64,000 nucleotides of DNA from VMDH01 sp038108875 (GTDB lineage Bacteria > Pseudomonadota > Gammaproteobacteria > Magnimaribacterales > D2472), in assembly GCA_038108875.1 (NCBI GenBank), contig JAYNII010000004.1, positions 55,475 through 119,474 on the forward strand, read 5' to 3'. How positions within the stretch are numbered: the first letter of the stretch is position 1; every line of letters begins with the position of its first letter. Below the pieces are notes generated by a model that saw only the letters and a program-made list of their open reading frames with translations, ran no database searches and was not told the origin of the DNA. This document shows, in pieces, positions 1 to 6,671 of this stretch. A program made the translations under genes and the position numbers.

Positions 1-224
1 CTATTGAAAAGATGTTCTTGAGGTATGGTCTCATCACACCAACTTAGTTGATTATGTTTAAACAATGAGCTTGCTGCTAAGGGAATTTTAATCTGTAGGC
101 GGTTGTCATCTGGTCCAGCCTCAATTAAACACACCGAATTATTGGGATTTTCACTTAATCGATTTGCCAAAACACAGCCAGCACTTCCTGCACCGATAAT
201 TATATATTTAAAGTTAAAATTCAT
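1..224 (-). CDS. GMC-family FAD oxidoreductase, N-terminal part (runs off window)
   Basis: The reverse strand reads in frame from an ATG at 224 to the window edge, giving about 74 residues. They begin MNFNFKYIIIGAGSAGCVLA, with the dinucleotide-binding GAGSAG loop at residues 11-16 and an acidic end of the second strand (CLIEAGP). This arrangement is typical of the glucose-methanol-choline oxidoreductases, which oxidise alcohols with FAD; choline dehydrogenase is the best known. The catalytic histidine region is outside the window, so the substrate cannot be inferred. The gene is divergent from the peptidase gene, with only 17 bp between the two start codons. Confidence 0.85.
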   Translation of the reverse strand, partial: MNFNFKYIIIGAGSAGCVLANRLSENPNNSVCLIEAGPDDNRLQIKIPLAASSLFKHNQLSWCDETIPQEHLFN

Positions 225-241
225 TCCGTTATCATGCACCT

Positions 242-937
242 ATGAAACAAATTATAGCAATCGGAGGTGGAGGTTTTGGAAGAAATCCACAAGAAAACTT
301 TATTGAACAATACATTTTGGATCAGGCAAAATCAAAAAAACCAAACATTTTATTTATACCCACTGCGACCGGAGAACTTGATTCTTACATAGTCAATTTC
401 TATAAAGTGTTTTCTAAATTACATTGCAATCCAAGTCATCTCTCATTTTTTAAGCGAACCCCTGACTTGCAGAAGTTAATAGCTGCACAAGATGTTGTGT
501 TTGTTGGTGGTGGTAATACAAAGAGCATGCTAGCAGTTTGGCGAGAATGGGGATTAGACAAATATCTGTTTGAAGCTTATCAAAAAGGTGTTGTCATGTC
601 AGGCGTAAGTGCTGGAGCAATCTGTTGGTTTGAGCATGGCATCACAGATTCTTGGGAATCAAGCTTGAAAATCATGCCATGTTTAGGTTTTGTAGATGGA
701 ATTTGTTGTCCCCATTATGATGAAGAACCAGAAAGACGACCAGCTACTAAAAAGTTTTTACAAAAAAACAATAATAATGCCGTAATCGGCATAGAGGGAG
801 GTTGTGCATTACATCTTAAAGATAATAAATTATATAGAGCAGTTAGATTTTTAAAAAATAAAAACGCCTATCGAGTTACCACTAAAGATAATCAAATAAT
901 TGAAGCAGCTGTAAAGTCTTTATCTCTAGTTAAATGA
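242..937 (+). CDS. Peptidase family S51 (dipeptidase E / cyanophycinase-like)
   Basis: A 231-residue cytoplasmic protein without a signal peptide. It shows the S51 pattern: a glycine-rich start (IAIGGGGFG), the GGGNT turn at residues 89-93, the nucleophile elbow SGVSAGA with Ser123, and a downstream His158 in CCPHYDEEP. Family members use this Ser/His pair to cleave N-terminal Asp-X dipeptides (PepE) or related bonds; the substrate here is not known. The stop overlaps the next start by 4 bp (ATGA), so the next two genes are probably translated in a coupled way with it. Confidence 0.85.
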   Translation: MKQIIAIGGGGFGRNPQENFIEQYILDQAKSKKPNILFIPTATGELDSYIVNFYKVFSKLHCNPSHLSFFKRTPDLQKLIAAQDVVFVGGGNTKSMLAVWREWGLDKYLFEAYQKGVVMSGVSAGAICWFEHGITDSWESSLKIMPCLGFVDGICCPHYDEEPERRPATKKFLQKNNNNAVIGIEGGCALHLKDNKLYRAVRFLKNKNAYRVTTKDNQIIEAAVKSLSLVK

Positions 938-1374
938 GCATTTGGAGAATAATAAATCCCTTTGTTGTCTTAATTTTAAGATCTCCCTTTCATTCCATAG
1001 CAAGTAAAAACTTGTTATTCATTAGTTTCAAGGGAAGAAAAACTCAAAAAAAATATCATATTCCTGTGAGTTATCACAAAGAAGGTCGTGAGTTGATTGC
1101 ACTAACTCTTAAAAAAAACTTATGGTGGAAAAATCTTGTATCTCTAACTCATGTTCAAATTACTTTACAGGGTAAAGCGCAAGATGCTGCTATCTCTATT
1201 GTCATTGAAGACACTCAGTATATTAAAGAAAAAATGCGAAAATTAATTATCTCAAAACCAATTGATGCTTTTTTTGCTAAAGTTAGGCTCGATGCAAATA
1301 AGCATCCTATTGAAGATGATTTACACCAGGCTGCTCAAAAACATATAGTATTGAGATTTAATCTAATCCCATGA
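934..1374 (+). CDS. DDN-like nitroreductase / split-barrel flavin or F420 protein
   Basis: This 146-residue protein has the pattern of the deazaflavin-dependent nitroreductase (DUF385) family: an N-terminal LRSPFHSIASKNLLFISFKG stretch, GRKTQ where the family has GRxSG, PVSYH, and WWKNL around residue 68. Family members are small split-barrel proteins that bind F420 or FMN/heme and reduce quinones or nitro compounds. The cofactor cannot be decided from sequence alone. It overlaps its neighbours by 4 bp at each end, which indicates a compact operon with the S51 peptidase and the unknown protein that follows. Confidence 0.6.
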   Translation: MSIWRIINPFVVLILRSPFHSIASKNLLFISFKGRKTQKKYHIPVSYHKEGRELIALTLKKNLWWKNLVSLTHVQITLQGKAQDAAISIVIEDTQYIKEKMRKLIISKPIDAFFAKVRLDANKHPIEDDLHQAAQKHIVLRFNLIP

Positions 1375-1949
1375 AGATAATTATTTTAGTAAACATTTTA
1401 TTTTTTTCTCTCTTGTTGCCAGCAAGAGAAATAATGTGTGAATTGAAGGGTACTTACGAAACAACCTATGGTGTTCCCAATAGAAATTATTTAAAAGATT
1501 TTGGAGATGCATTAAAAACATTTACTGCAGGTCCATACACAGGTTTTTTTGTGGATAAGGCTAAGGAAAACATATCCGATAATTGGAATGCACAAGAATT
1601 TTATGTAGTTCAATATTGGAATATTGATAAGAACGATGAATTGATTCTTAACGGTTATGACGTCGATCCTGCAATTACTTGGATTATTCCCGATTCACAA
1701 AAGATACTAAGTCACTCCGGTAAAAATATTCTTCTAGAAGAAATGGTCCCAACTGATTCAACTCATCCTGCCTCTGATGAAATGATTATTGATTATTACA
1801 AAATTATTAATAGCATCAATAGGTTCACTGGAATGGGTCGCATAGAAGGAAATATTTGGCTGAGTGGCAAAGATATTAAGTCTATCAAGGCTCCAAAAAT
1901 TTCATTTATAGCAAGGGGTAACTGCTCAGATTTAAAGAAGAAGTTTTAA
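1371..1949 (+). CDS. Unrecognised exported protein
   Basis: 192 residues. The N-terminus (MKIIILVNILFFSLLLPARE) looks like a signal peptide or single anchor. A possible cleavage site lies near residues 20-25. The mature part is rich in Tyr, Trp, Asp and Asn, with only two cysteines (near the start and the end) and no motif I recognise. Coding is supported by the ATGA overlap with the preceding gene and by normal coding composition. The export signal suggests a periplasmic or secreted role. No function is assigned. Confidence 0.6.
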   Translation: MKIIILVNILFFSLLLPAREIMCELKGTYETTYGVPNRNYLKDFGDALKTFTAGPYTGFFVDKAKENISDNWNAQEFYVVQYWNIDKNDELILNGYDVDPAITWIIPDSQKILSHSGKNILLEEMVPTDSTHPASDEMIIDYYKIINSINRFTGMGRIEGNIWLSGKDIKSIKAPKISFIARGNCSDLKKKF

Positions 1950-1951
1950 CT

Positions 1952-2377
1952 TTGTTTATTCCAAAAAAATTATTAGCTAGAAAATTTCAAATTTCTATAG
2001 AAAGTCTTGATGCCCTTATTAATTTAGGAATATTAAACGATGAAAGATTAGTAAACATTTATTTGGTTACGCTTTATGGGATTGAGGCACCATCTGATCA
2101 GCTTGCTGATATACCTTGGATGCAATTACTATCTATAGCACAACATAATGTTCGAATTGAACTGCAAAAATCTATTCTAGAAATTTATGATTCCTCGGGT
2201 ACCAACAACGATCCCATGACATTGCATATAAATTGTTTGAAAAAAGAAATTAATCTCTGGGATGGGTATGCCAATCATTCATCTGAATCCTATGCAAACT
2301 TATTAGAATTTAAAACAGGTATGAAACTTTATCTAAGAAAATTCAATAAAATGTTATTGAATGATTCCATCGATTGA
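1952..2377 (+). CDS. Unrecognised small protein (TTG start)
   Basis: 141 residues starting with TTG 2 bp after the previous stop; no ATG lies close to the N-terminus. The sequence is Leu/Ile-rich and looks like an all-helical soluble protein, with a KKLLARKFQIS opening that could be a helix-turn-helix-like segment. I recognise no domain. The tight spacing to the upstream exported protein suggests co-expression. It could also start further in at an internal codon. Confidence 0.5.
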   Translation: MFIPKKLLARKFQISIESLDALINLGILNDERLVNIYLVTLYGIEAPSDQLADIPWMQLLSIAQHNVRIELQKSILEIYDSSGTNNDPMTLHINCLKKEINLWDGYANHSSESYANLLEFKTGMKLYLRKFNKMLLNDSID

Positions 2378-2412
2378 TCTGCTAAAATATTTAATAATTG
2401 GGAGGAAATACT

Positions 2413-2955
2413 ATGTTTACAAGAATGGATCAAAGTACTCAAGAAGATTGGGAGCATATTCGTAATGAGCATATGCCACATGTGCTTGACATGCCCAATA
2501 GGATTGTTTCAATGTTAAAGCAACTCGAGGGAGTGAAGCTTGGTTTTAACACAGATCAGCTTCATCATGCCTTACAGACAGCTACCATGGCAAGAAGAGC
2601 AGGCGCAGATGATGAAATGATAGTGATCTCTCTTATTCATGATGTTGGTAAGGTAATTAATGTTCCAAATCATGGGCAAATATGTGCAGAGATAATTAAG
2701 CCTTATGTCAGCGATGATGCCTACCATATCATTAGAACGCACCAAGACTTTCAAGGGGAGCATTATTACCATTACATGGGTAAACCGAGAGATTTGCGCA
2801 ATCAATATAAAGATGAATCATGGTTTGCAAAAGCAGAAGAATTTACCGACCAGTGGGATCAAGCAGCTTTTGATGATAACTTTGATGTAGATACGCTTGA
2901 TTCATTTGTGCCCCTAATTAATAAAATTTTTTCTGCTCCTAAACAATTAGTTTAA
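2413..2955 (+). CDS. HD-domain oxygenase-like protein (PhnZ / inositol oxygenase type)
   Basis: The ATG at 2413 is preceded by a strong ribosome-binding site (GGAGG, 2401-2405), so it is preferred over an in-frame TTG at 2398 that overlaps that site. The 180-residue product has the HD fold ligand set in the spacing of mixed-valence diiron oxygenases: His51/52 in LHHALQTA, His76-Asp77 in LIHDVGK, His87 in PNHGQI, His110 in RTHQDF and Asp149 in DQWDQ. Relatives include PhnZ, which cleaves a C-P bond with O2, and myo-inositol oxygenase. A plain HD phosphohydrolase is the alternative. No phosphonate genes are adjacent. Confidence 0.65.
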   Translation: MFTRMDQSTQEDWEHIRNEHMPHVLDMPNRIVSMLKQLEGVKLGFNTDQLHHALQTATMARRAGADDEMIVISLIHDVGKVINVPNHGQICAEIIKPYVSDDAYHIIRTHQDFQGEHYYHYMGKPRDLRNQYKDESWFAKAEEFTDQWDQAAFDDNFDVDTLDSFVPLINKIFSAPKQLV

Positions 2956-2964
2956 ATTTCAAGT

Positions 2965-3828
2965 ATGAAATTTGCTATTCCAACAGCGATGGTACCTGTT
3001 GGTGAAATAAAAGAGTTGGCACTCGCAGCTGAGATAAATGGGTTCCATTCCATAGCCGTTTCGGATCATCTTTTTCATCCAAAGCAGTTTTCAGTGCCTT
3101 ATCCATATACCCCTGATGGAAGGGTCCGATGGGAAGAGGGCACAGATTGGCCAGATCCTATTAATTTATTATCTTTTCTTGCTGGTGCCACAAAAAACTT
3201 ACACTTTTACACCTCTATTTATATCCTGCCTGCTCGCAATATACTTCGTGTAGCAAAAGAAATTGCTACACTTTCGAACTTATCTAAGGGTAGATTCTCT
3301 CTTGGTATTGGTCTGGGTTGGCTTCCTGAAGAATTCGAATTGGGGGGAGTGCCTTTTAAAAATCGAGGTAAGAGAGCAGATGAGATGCTTGAAATTCTTC
3401 AAGCTCTTTGGAAGGGAGATTTTGTCCAACATGAAGGCACATTTCATACTTTTAAGAGCTTACAATCTCTGCCTACACCTCACAAGAATACGGTTCCAAT
3501 TCTAGTTGGTGGCTATTCAGATGCAGCATTAACAAGAGCCGCGAAACATGATGGTTGGATTTCTGATATGCACAGCTTAAGAGAACTAAAAGATCTTATT
3601 ATCAAATTAGAGGGCTTTAAAAACCAAATAGCAAATACTAGAGCCTACCAAATAATAGCTTTTAGTTGTTGGGATGCATTTCATAAAGAAGGGTTTTTAG
3701 AGATGTTTGATATTGGTGTCACAACTATTACTACTTACCCCTGGTTCATGTATGGGCTCAATAATAATGCCCCACTTAAAGACAAGTTAAAGGCGTTAGA
3801 GAAATTTAGTAAAGATATTATTTTGTGA
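2965..3828 (+). CDS. Luciferase-like (LLM) flavin/F420-dependent oxidoreductase
   Basis: 287 residues with the TIM-barrel landmarks of bacterial luciferase-like enzymes: AVSDHLF near residue 33, a middle block ILPARNILRVAKEIATLSNL, then GRFSLGIGLGWLPEEFE, and PILVGGYSDAALTRAAKHDGW near residue 180. The middle and C-terminal blocks resemble the subfamily usually labelled F420-dependent, but FMN use is equally possible in a gammaproteobacterium. The start is 9 bp after the HD-protein stop, so the two may be co-transcribed. The substrate is unknown. Confidence 0.8.
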   Translation: MKFAIPTAMVPVGEIKELALAAEINGFHSIAVSDHLFHPKQFSVPYPYTPDGRVRWEEGTDWPDPINLLSFLAGATKNLHFYTSIYILPARNILRVAKEIATLSNLSKGRFSLGIGLGWLPEEFELGGVPFKNRGKRADEMLEILQALWKGDFVQHEGTFHTFKSLQSLPTPHKNTVPILVGGYSDAALTRAAKHDGWISDMHSLRELKDLIIKLEGFKNQIANTRAYQIIAFSCWDAFHKEGFLEMFDIGVTTITTYPWFMYGLNNNAPLKDKLKALEKFSKDIIL

Positions 3829-3882
3829 TGTCAAATTTTAAAGTTATTGGATGTCTAAAAAATTTGCTTTTTATTTAAATAT

Positions 3883-3911
3883 TTGAGATCTTATCAATCT
3901 GTATTTCTAAT
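3883..3911 (+). promoter_or_regulatory. Candidate sigma-70 promoter of proteorhodopsin
   Basis: TTGAGA at 3883-3888 and TCTAAT at 3906-3911 are separated by 17 bp, each one base from consensus. Transcription would start near 3918, leaving a short leader containing the GGAGAA ribosome-binding site (3925-3930) in front of the ATG at 3935. With the hairpin downstream this would make proteorhodopsin a single-gene transcript. Confidence 0.6.
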
Positions 3912-3934
3912 AAGTTTAAACATTGGAGAAAATT

Positions 3935-4681
3935 ATGAAGAAATTGTTGCTTTTGATTGGGGCTGTTTCCCTTCCATCATTTGCCGCATCCGGGGGAGAT
4001 CTTAATGCTAACGATTACGTAGGGGTTTCTTTCTGGCTTGTTACTGCAGCTTTATTGGCTGCCACTGCTTTCTTTTTTCTTGAAAGGAGTAACGTAAGTG
4101 GTAAATGGAAAACATCCTTAACTGTATCAGGATTGGTAACTGGTATCGCACTTTGGCACTATCTATATATGAGAGGTGTTTGGGTTGAGACAGGTACATC
4201 ACCAACTGTGTTCAGATATATTGACTGGTTGCTAACGGTACCTCTATTGATAGTTGAGTTTTATCTAATTCTAAGAGCAGTTACGAATGTTGCTGCATCA
4301 TTATTTTGGAAATTATTCCTGGGTTCTTTAGTAATGCTTGTATTTGGTTACCTTGGTGAATCAGGACTAATGTCTGCTTTACCTGCATTCATTATTGGAT
4401 GTTTAGCATGGTTTTATATGATTTATGAGCTATGGGCTGGTGAAGGTGCTTCTGCAAAGAATGCTTCTGGTAATGCAGCTGTAATGTCAGCATATAACAC
4501 AATGATGTGGATCATCATTATTGGTTGGGCAGTGTATCCTCTAGGTTACTTCTTTGGATACTTAGGCGGTGGAGCTAACGAAGGTACCTTAAACCTGATC
4601 TACAACCTTGCTGATTTTATAAACAAAATCTTATTCGGAATAGTTATTTGGGGAGCTGCTGTTAGCGATAGCCACGAATAA
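3935..4681 (+). CDS. Proteorhodopsin, green-absorbing type, light-driven proton pump
   Basis: A 248-residue, seven-helix retinal protein with a cleavable signal peptide (to about residue 17, SFAASGGD). Key residues sit at canonical numbers: His75, the proton acceptor Asp97 in RYIDWLLT, Leu105 (green tuning), the proton donor Glu108, and the retinal Schiff-base Lys231 in NLADFINKILFG. The protein should pump protons out of the cell in light. The ATG at 3935 follows a GGAGAA site; an upstream TTG at 3923 overlaps that site and is rejected. No retinal or carotenoid synthesis gene (blh, crt) is in the window. The close match to SAR86 proteorhodopsin is the best lineage clue. Confidence 0.98.
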   Translation: MKKLLLLIGAVSLPSFAASGGDLNANDYVGVSFWLVTAALLAATAFFFLERSNVSGKWKTSLTVSGLVTGIALWHYLYMRGVWVETGTSPTVFRYIDWLLTVPLLIVEFYLILRAVTNVAASLFWKLFLGSLVMLVFGYLGESGLMSALPAFIIGCLAWFYMIYELWAGEGASAKNASGNAAVMSAYNTMMWIIIIGWAVYPLGYFFGYLGGGANEGTLNLIYNLADFINKILFGIVIWGAAVSDSHE

Positions 4682-4702
4682 TTTATTTTCTCTTTTATCA
4701 AG

Positions 4703-4728
4703 AAAAGCCCCATTTATGGGGCTTTTTT
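4703..4728 (+). terminator. Rho-independent terminator after proteorhodopsin
   Basis: A 9-bp perfect stem (AAAAGCCCC at 4703-4711 pairing with GGGGCTTTT at 4718-4726) with a 6-base loop runs into a T tract. It lies 21 bp after the proteorhodopsin stop. It is the only clear intrinsic terminator I found in the window. Confidence 0.9.
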
Positions 4729-4782
4729 ATTGCCATATTCATAATCTTTTGTAACTATGTATTTATCGATTTGGAGAAAATT

Positions 4783-5148
4783 ATGATTAATTTAATTGTG
4801 TTGGCTTGTTTGCTTGCAGTCATCCAGCTTTGGATTATTCCTGCAATATTTAATTTAAATAATGTAAAGTGGATGACATCTAACCGTGATACAGACCCAG
4901 CTGTTACTGCAACATATAAGAGAGCTGTCAGAGCATGGAAAAATCTTCAGGAGACTTTGCCAATCTTTTTAACTCTAGCTATCTTAGGAGTTGTTACCAA
5001 TACAGATCTAGAATTTGCAATGCAGTTATGGATAGCATTCAGAGTTGCTCATCTCGTGATGTATATGACTAGTTTAAATATTTTAAGAACTTTATCCTGG
5101 GTTGGCTCTTTAACTTCTTTAGGTATGATGGGGCTGGCTTTAATTTAG
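4783..5148 (+). CDS. MAPEG-family membrane protein
   Basis: 121 residues with about four transmembrane helices. The MAPEG signature region is visible: RAVRAWKNLQETLPIFLTLA around residues 43-62 (Arg, Asn and Glu before a Pro-containing helix) and a later FRVAHLVMYM segment. MAPEG proteins are integral membrane enzymes linked to glutathione or eicosanoid metabolism; bacterial members are mostly uncharacterised. The ATG at 4783 is preceded by GGAG. The sequence around this start is identical over 16 bases to that of the proteorhodopsin start. The stop overlaps the next gene's GTG. Confidence 0.75.
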   Translation: MINLIVLACLLAVIQLWIIPAIFNLNNVKWMTSNRDTDPAVTATYKRAVRAWKNLQETLPIFLTLAILGVVTNTDLEFAMQLWIAFRVAHLVMYMTSLNILRTLSWVGSLTSLGMMGLALI

Positions 5149-5660
5149 TGCTTCCTTTTCAAGATAAGTCCTTGAATATGACCTTGCAGGAAGGTATAGA
5201 GTTTTACCGATATTATCTCATGCAAAATAATAGGAAAATCTTAGTAGATCAACCTGGATCTACCTTGATAAGAGATCATGATGCCTCCCATGTAATTTTT
5301 GGTCTTGATACAACTCTAGAAGAAGAATCAATGCTAGATTCTTGGGTTCTTTGGGGGACCAAGTATAAATTTAGCTACTTAAATCAATATCGAAAACTTC
5401 CAGAGCTAAAAGAGTTTAATAAAAATCTCTTCAAAGAACTTGGTATCGGGGGCTTTTTTAGATTGCTAAGATCTGTATTTAAAAACAAAATCATGGTGTT
5501 TAACAGAACACGTAAAATGAAAAAAAAATGGCCTTTTAATCATCCTGAAGATTACCTAAATAGAACCATACTAGACTTGCGAAGTGAGTATGGAATTGAT
5601 ATTTTAAACAAAGAAGAAAGAACCCCAAAACATAAATTAAAATGGAGCGGTAGTTTTTAA
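5148..5660 (+). CDS. Coq4-like protein (possible quinone biosynthesis factor)
   Basis: 170 residues. The motif RDHDASHVIFGLDTTLEEE (about residues 42-60) carries the His-Asp-x-x-His and following Glu pattern of Coq4, the zinc-binding protein that organises or catalyses a step of ubiquinone synthesis. The C-terminal PEDYLNRTILDLRSEYGI also fits the end of that family. The protein is shorter than typical Coq4, so this is a remote-homology call. The GTG start overlaps the MAPEG stop by 1 bp; an ATG at 5178 is an alternative start. Confidence 0.5.
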   Translation: MLPFQDKSLNMTLQEGIEFYRYYLMQNNRKILVDQPGSTLIRDHDASHVIFGLDTTLEEESMLDSWVLWGTKYKFSYLNQYRKLPELKEFNKNLFKELGIGGFFRLLRSVFKNKIMVFNRTRKMKKKWPFNHPEDYLNRTILDLRSEYGIDILNKEERTPKHKLKWSGSF

Positions 5661-5661
5661 G

Positions 5662-6147
5662 ATGCCAGATATTACTTTTCTAGGATGGGTCCACACCATA
5701 CTTGGGATCTCTGCGATTTCGGTTGGAATGTATGATATTGTTAAAAATAAATACTTTAGTGTTACTCGCAAGATCTCACAGCTTTATTTTTGGCTCACTT
5801 TCTTTACAGCTATAACAGCTCTTAACATCTATAACCAAGGTGGATTTGGTATTTCCCATATATTAGCAATCTTTGCTCTTGCTGCGCTTTTTGTAGGTTG
5901 GATGACCGAGACATTTGATCTAGCAGGGAAATATACTGCGCATTTATTTACGTTAAATTTTAGCTCTACTTTTTTGTTTCACTTATTTCCTGCGATCGCT
6001 GATTCGTTAAGAAGGCTCCCATTGGGTAATCCGATTGCAGACTCATTAACTGATCCAGTAATTTTGCAAAGCTATGCATTATTGCTTGTGGGTTTTCTTG
6101 GATTATTAATATACCAGCTAACTCTGATTAGGAGAGGTTATTTTTAA
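5662..6147 (+). CDS. Unrecognised polytopic membrane protein (DUF2306-like)
   Basis: 161 residues with four or five predicted hydrophobic helices (about residues 5-25, 40-58, 65-83, 92-110, 135-157). The overall arrangement recalls DUF2306-type proteins, but no diagnostic motif is visible. It starts 1 bp after the Coq4-like stop, so it is probably in the same transcript as the MAPEG and Coq4-like genes. Its 3' end overlaps the convergent HxlR gene by 4 bp. Confidence 0.55.
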   Translation: MPDITFLGWVHTILGISAISVGMYDIVKNKYFSVTRKISQLYFWLTFFTAITALNIYNQGGFGISHILAIFALAALFVGWMTETFDLAGKYTAHLFTLNFSSTFLFHLFPAIADSLRRLPLGNPIADSLTDPVILQSYALLLVGFLGLLIYQLTLIRRGYF

Positions 6148-6446
6148 GGTCTATTCTTACTGTCCCATTCACAAAGCGCCTTCAATACTGGTTCAAATGT
6201 CCAGCCAAATTTAGTGAGAGAGTATTCAACTTTTGGCGGAACAACGTCATATACTTTTCTTTTAATTAACTTATCCTGCTCCAATTCTCTGAGCTGTTTT
6301 GTTAACATTTGTTGAGTGATTGGGTTTAAGGTTTTTTTTAGTTCCCCGAATCTAAGGGGACACTCATGAAGCTTGTGGAGGATTATAATTTTCCACTTGC
6401 CTCCAATTAATTTAATAGGTCGAGAGGTAGGGTTAAGGCCATTCAT
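6144..6446 (-). CDS. HxlR-family winged-helix transcriptional regulator
   Basis: 100 residues with the family core LIGGKWKIIILHKL (13-26), LRFGELKKTL, the recognition helix ITQQMLTKQLRELEQDKLI and the wing KVEYSLTKFG. HxlR proteins such as YodB and QorR sense quinones or electrophiles, usually through a cysteine just before the LIGGKWK block. That cysteine is absent here (NPTSRP); the only cysteines are Cys29 and one near residue 92. The gene faces an MDR-type oxidoreductase across a 225-bp gap that contains a strong inverted repeat, so it probably controls itself and that enzyme. Confidence 0.88.
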   Translation of the reverse strand: MNGLNPTSRPIKLIGGKWKIIILHKLHECPLRFGELKKTLNPITQQMLTKQLRELEQDKLIKRKVYDVVPPKVEYSLTKFGWTFEPVLKALCEWDSKNRP

Positions 6447-6465
6447 AGTATGTTTTTAGTTACTA

Positions 6466-6499
6466 GTATGAAAATGTAGTCTACTATTAATTTTCATAC
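6466..6499. promoter_or_regulatory. Inverted repeat, candidate HxlR operator
   Basis: A perfect 10-bp inverted repeat: GTATGAAAAT at 6466-6475 and ATTTTCATAC at 6490-6499. It lies 20 bp upstream of the HxlR start codon, and the word TACTAGT just before it (6461) recurs at 6590 nearer the MDR gene. Size, symmetry and position suit an autoregulatory operator, but no binding evidence exists. Confidence 0.45.
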
Positions 6500-6540
6500 A
6501 ATAACTTATTATATTACTTAAATATCGATAAAATTATAAG

Positions 6541-6654
6541 GTGAGTAGGAAAAAGACTATCAGTAAACTAATCCTGAAATATTCCTACATACTAGTCATA
6601 ATCTTTATGTTTGTGGTTTTATCACTTATGACAAACGCTCTATTATTTAAATAA
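6541..6654 (+). CDS. Possible 37-residue single-span membrane peptide
   Basis: A GTG-initiated frame runs from 6541 to a TAA at 6652-6654, 17 bp before the MDR start. The product begins with five basic residues (MSRKKTISKLILK), then has a hydrophobic stretch of about 18 residues (YSYILVIIFMFVVLSLM) and ends NALLFK. That is a textbook profile for a small inner-membrane protein. There is no well-placed ribosome-binding site, so it may equally be chance in AT-rich leader DNA. Confidence 0.28.
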   Translation: MSRKKTISKLILKYSYILVIIFMFVVLSLMTNALLFK

Positions 6655-6671
6655 ATTATTAAGGAAATTAA

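Noticed and set aside
2398..2412. TTG start for the HD-domain protein
   Set aside because: The TTG forms part of the region of the GGAGG ribosome-binding site that serves the ATG at 2413.
3923..3934. TTG starts adding MEKI before proteorhodopsin (3923) and the MAPEG protein (4771)
   Set aside because: Both TTG codons overlap the GGAG ribosome-binding site; the ATG codons at 3935 and 4783 give normal N-termini.
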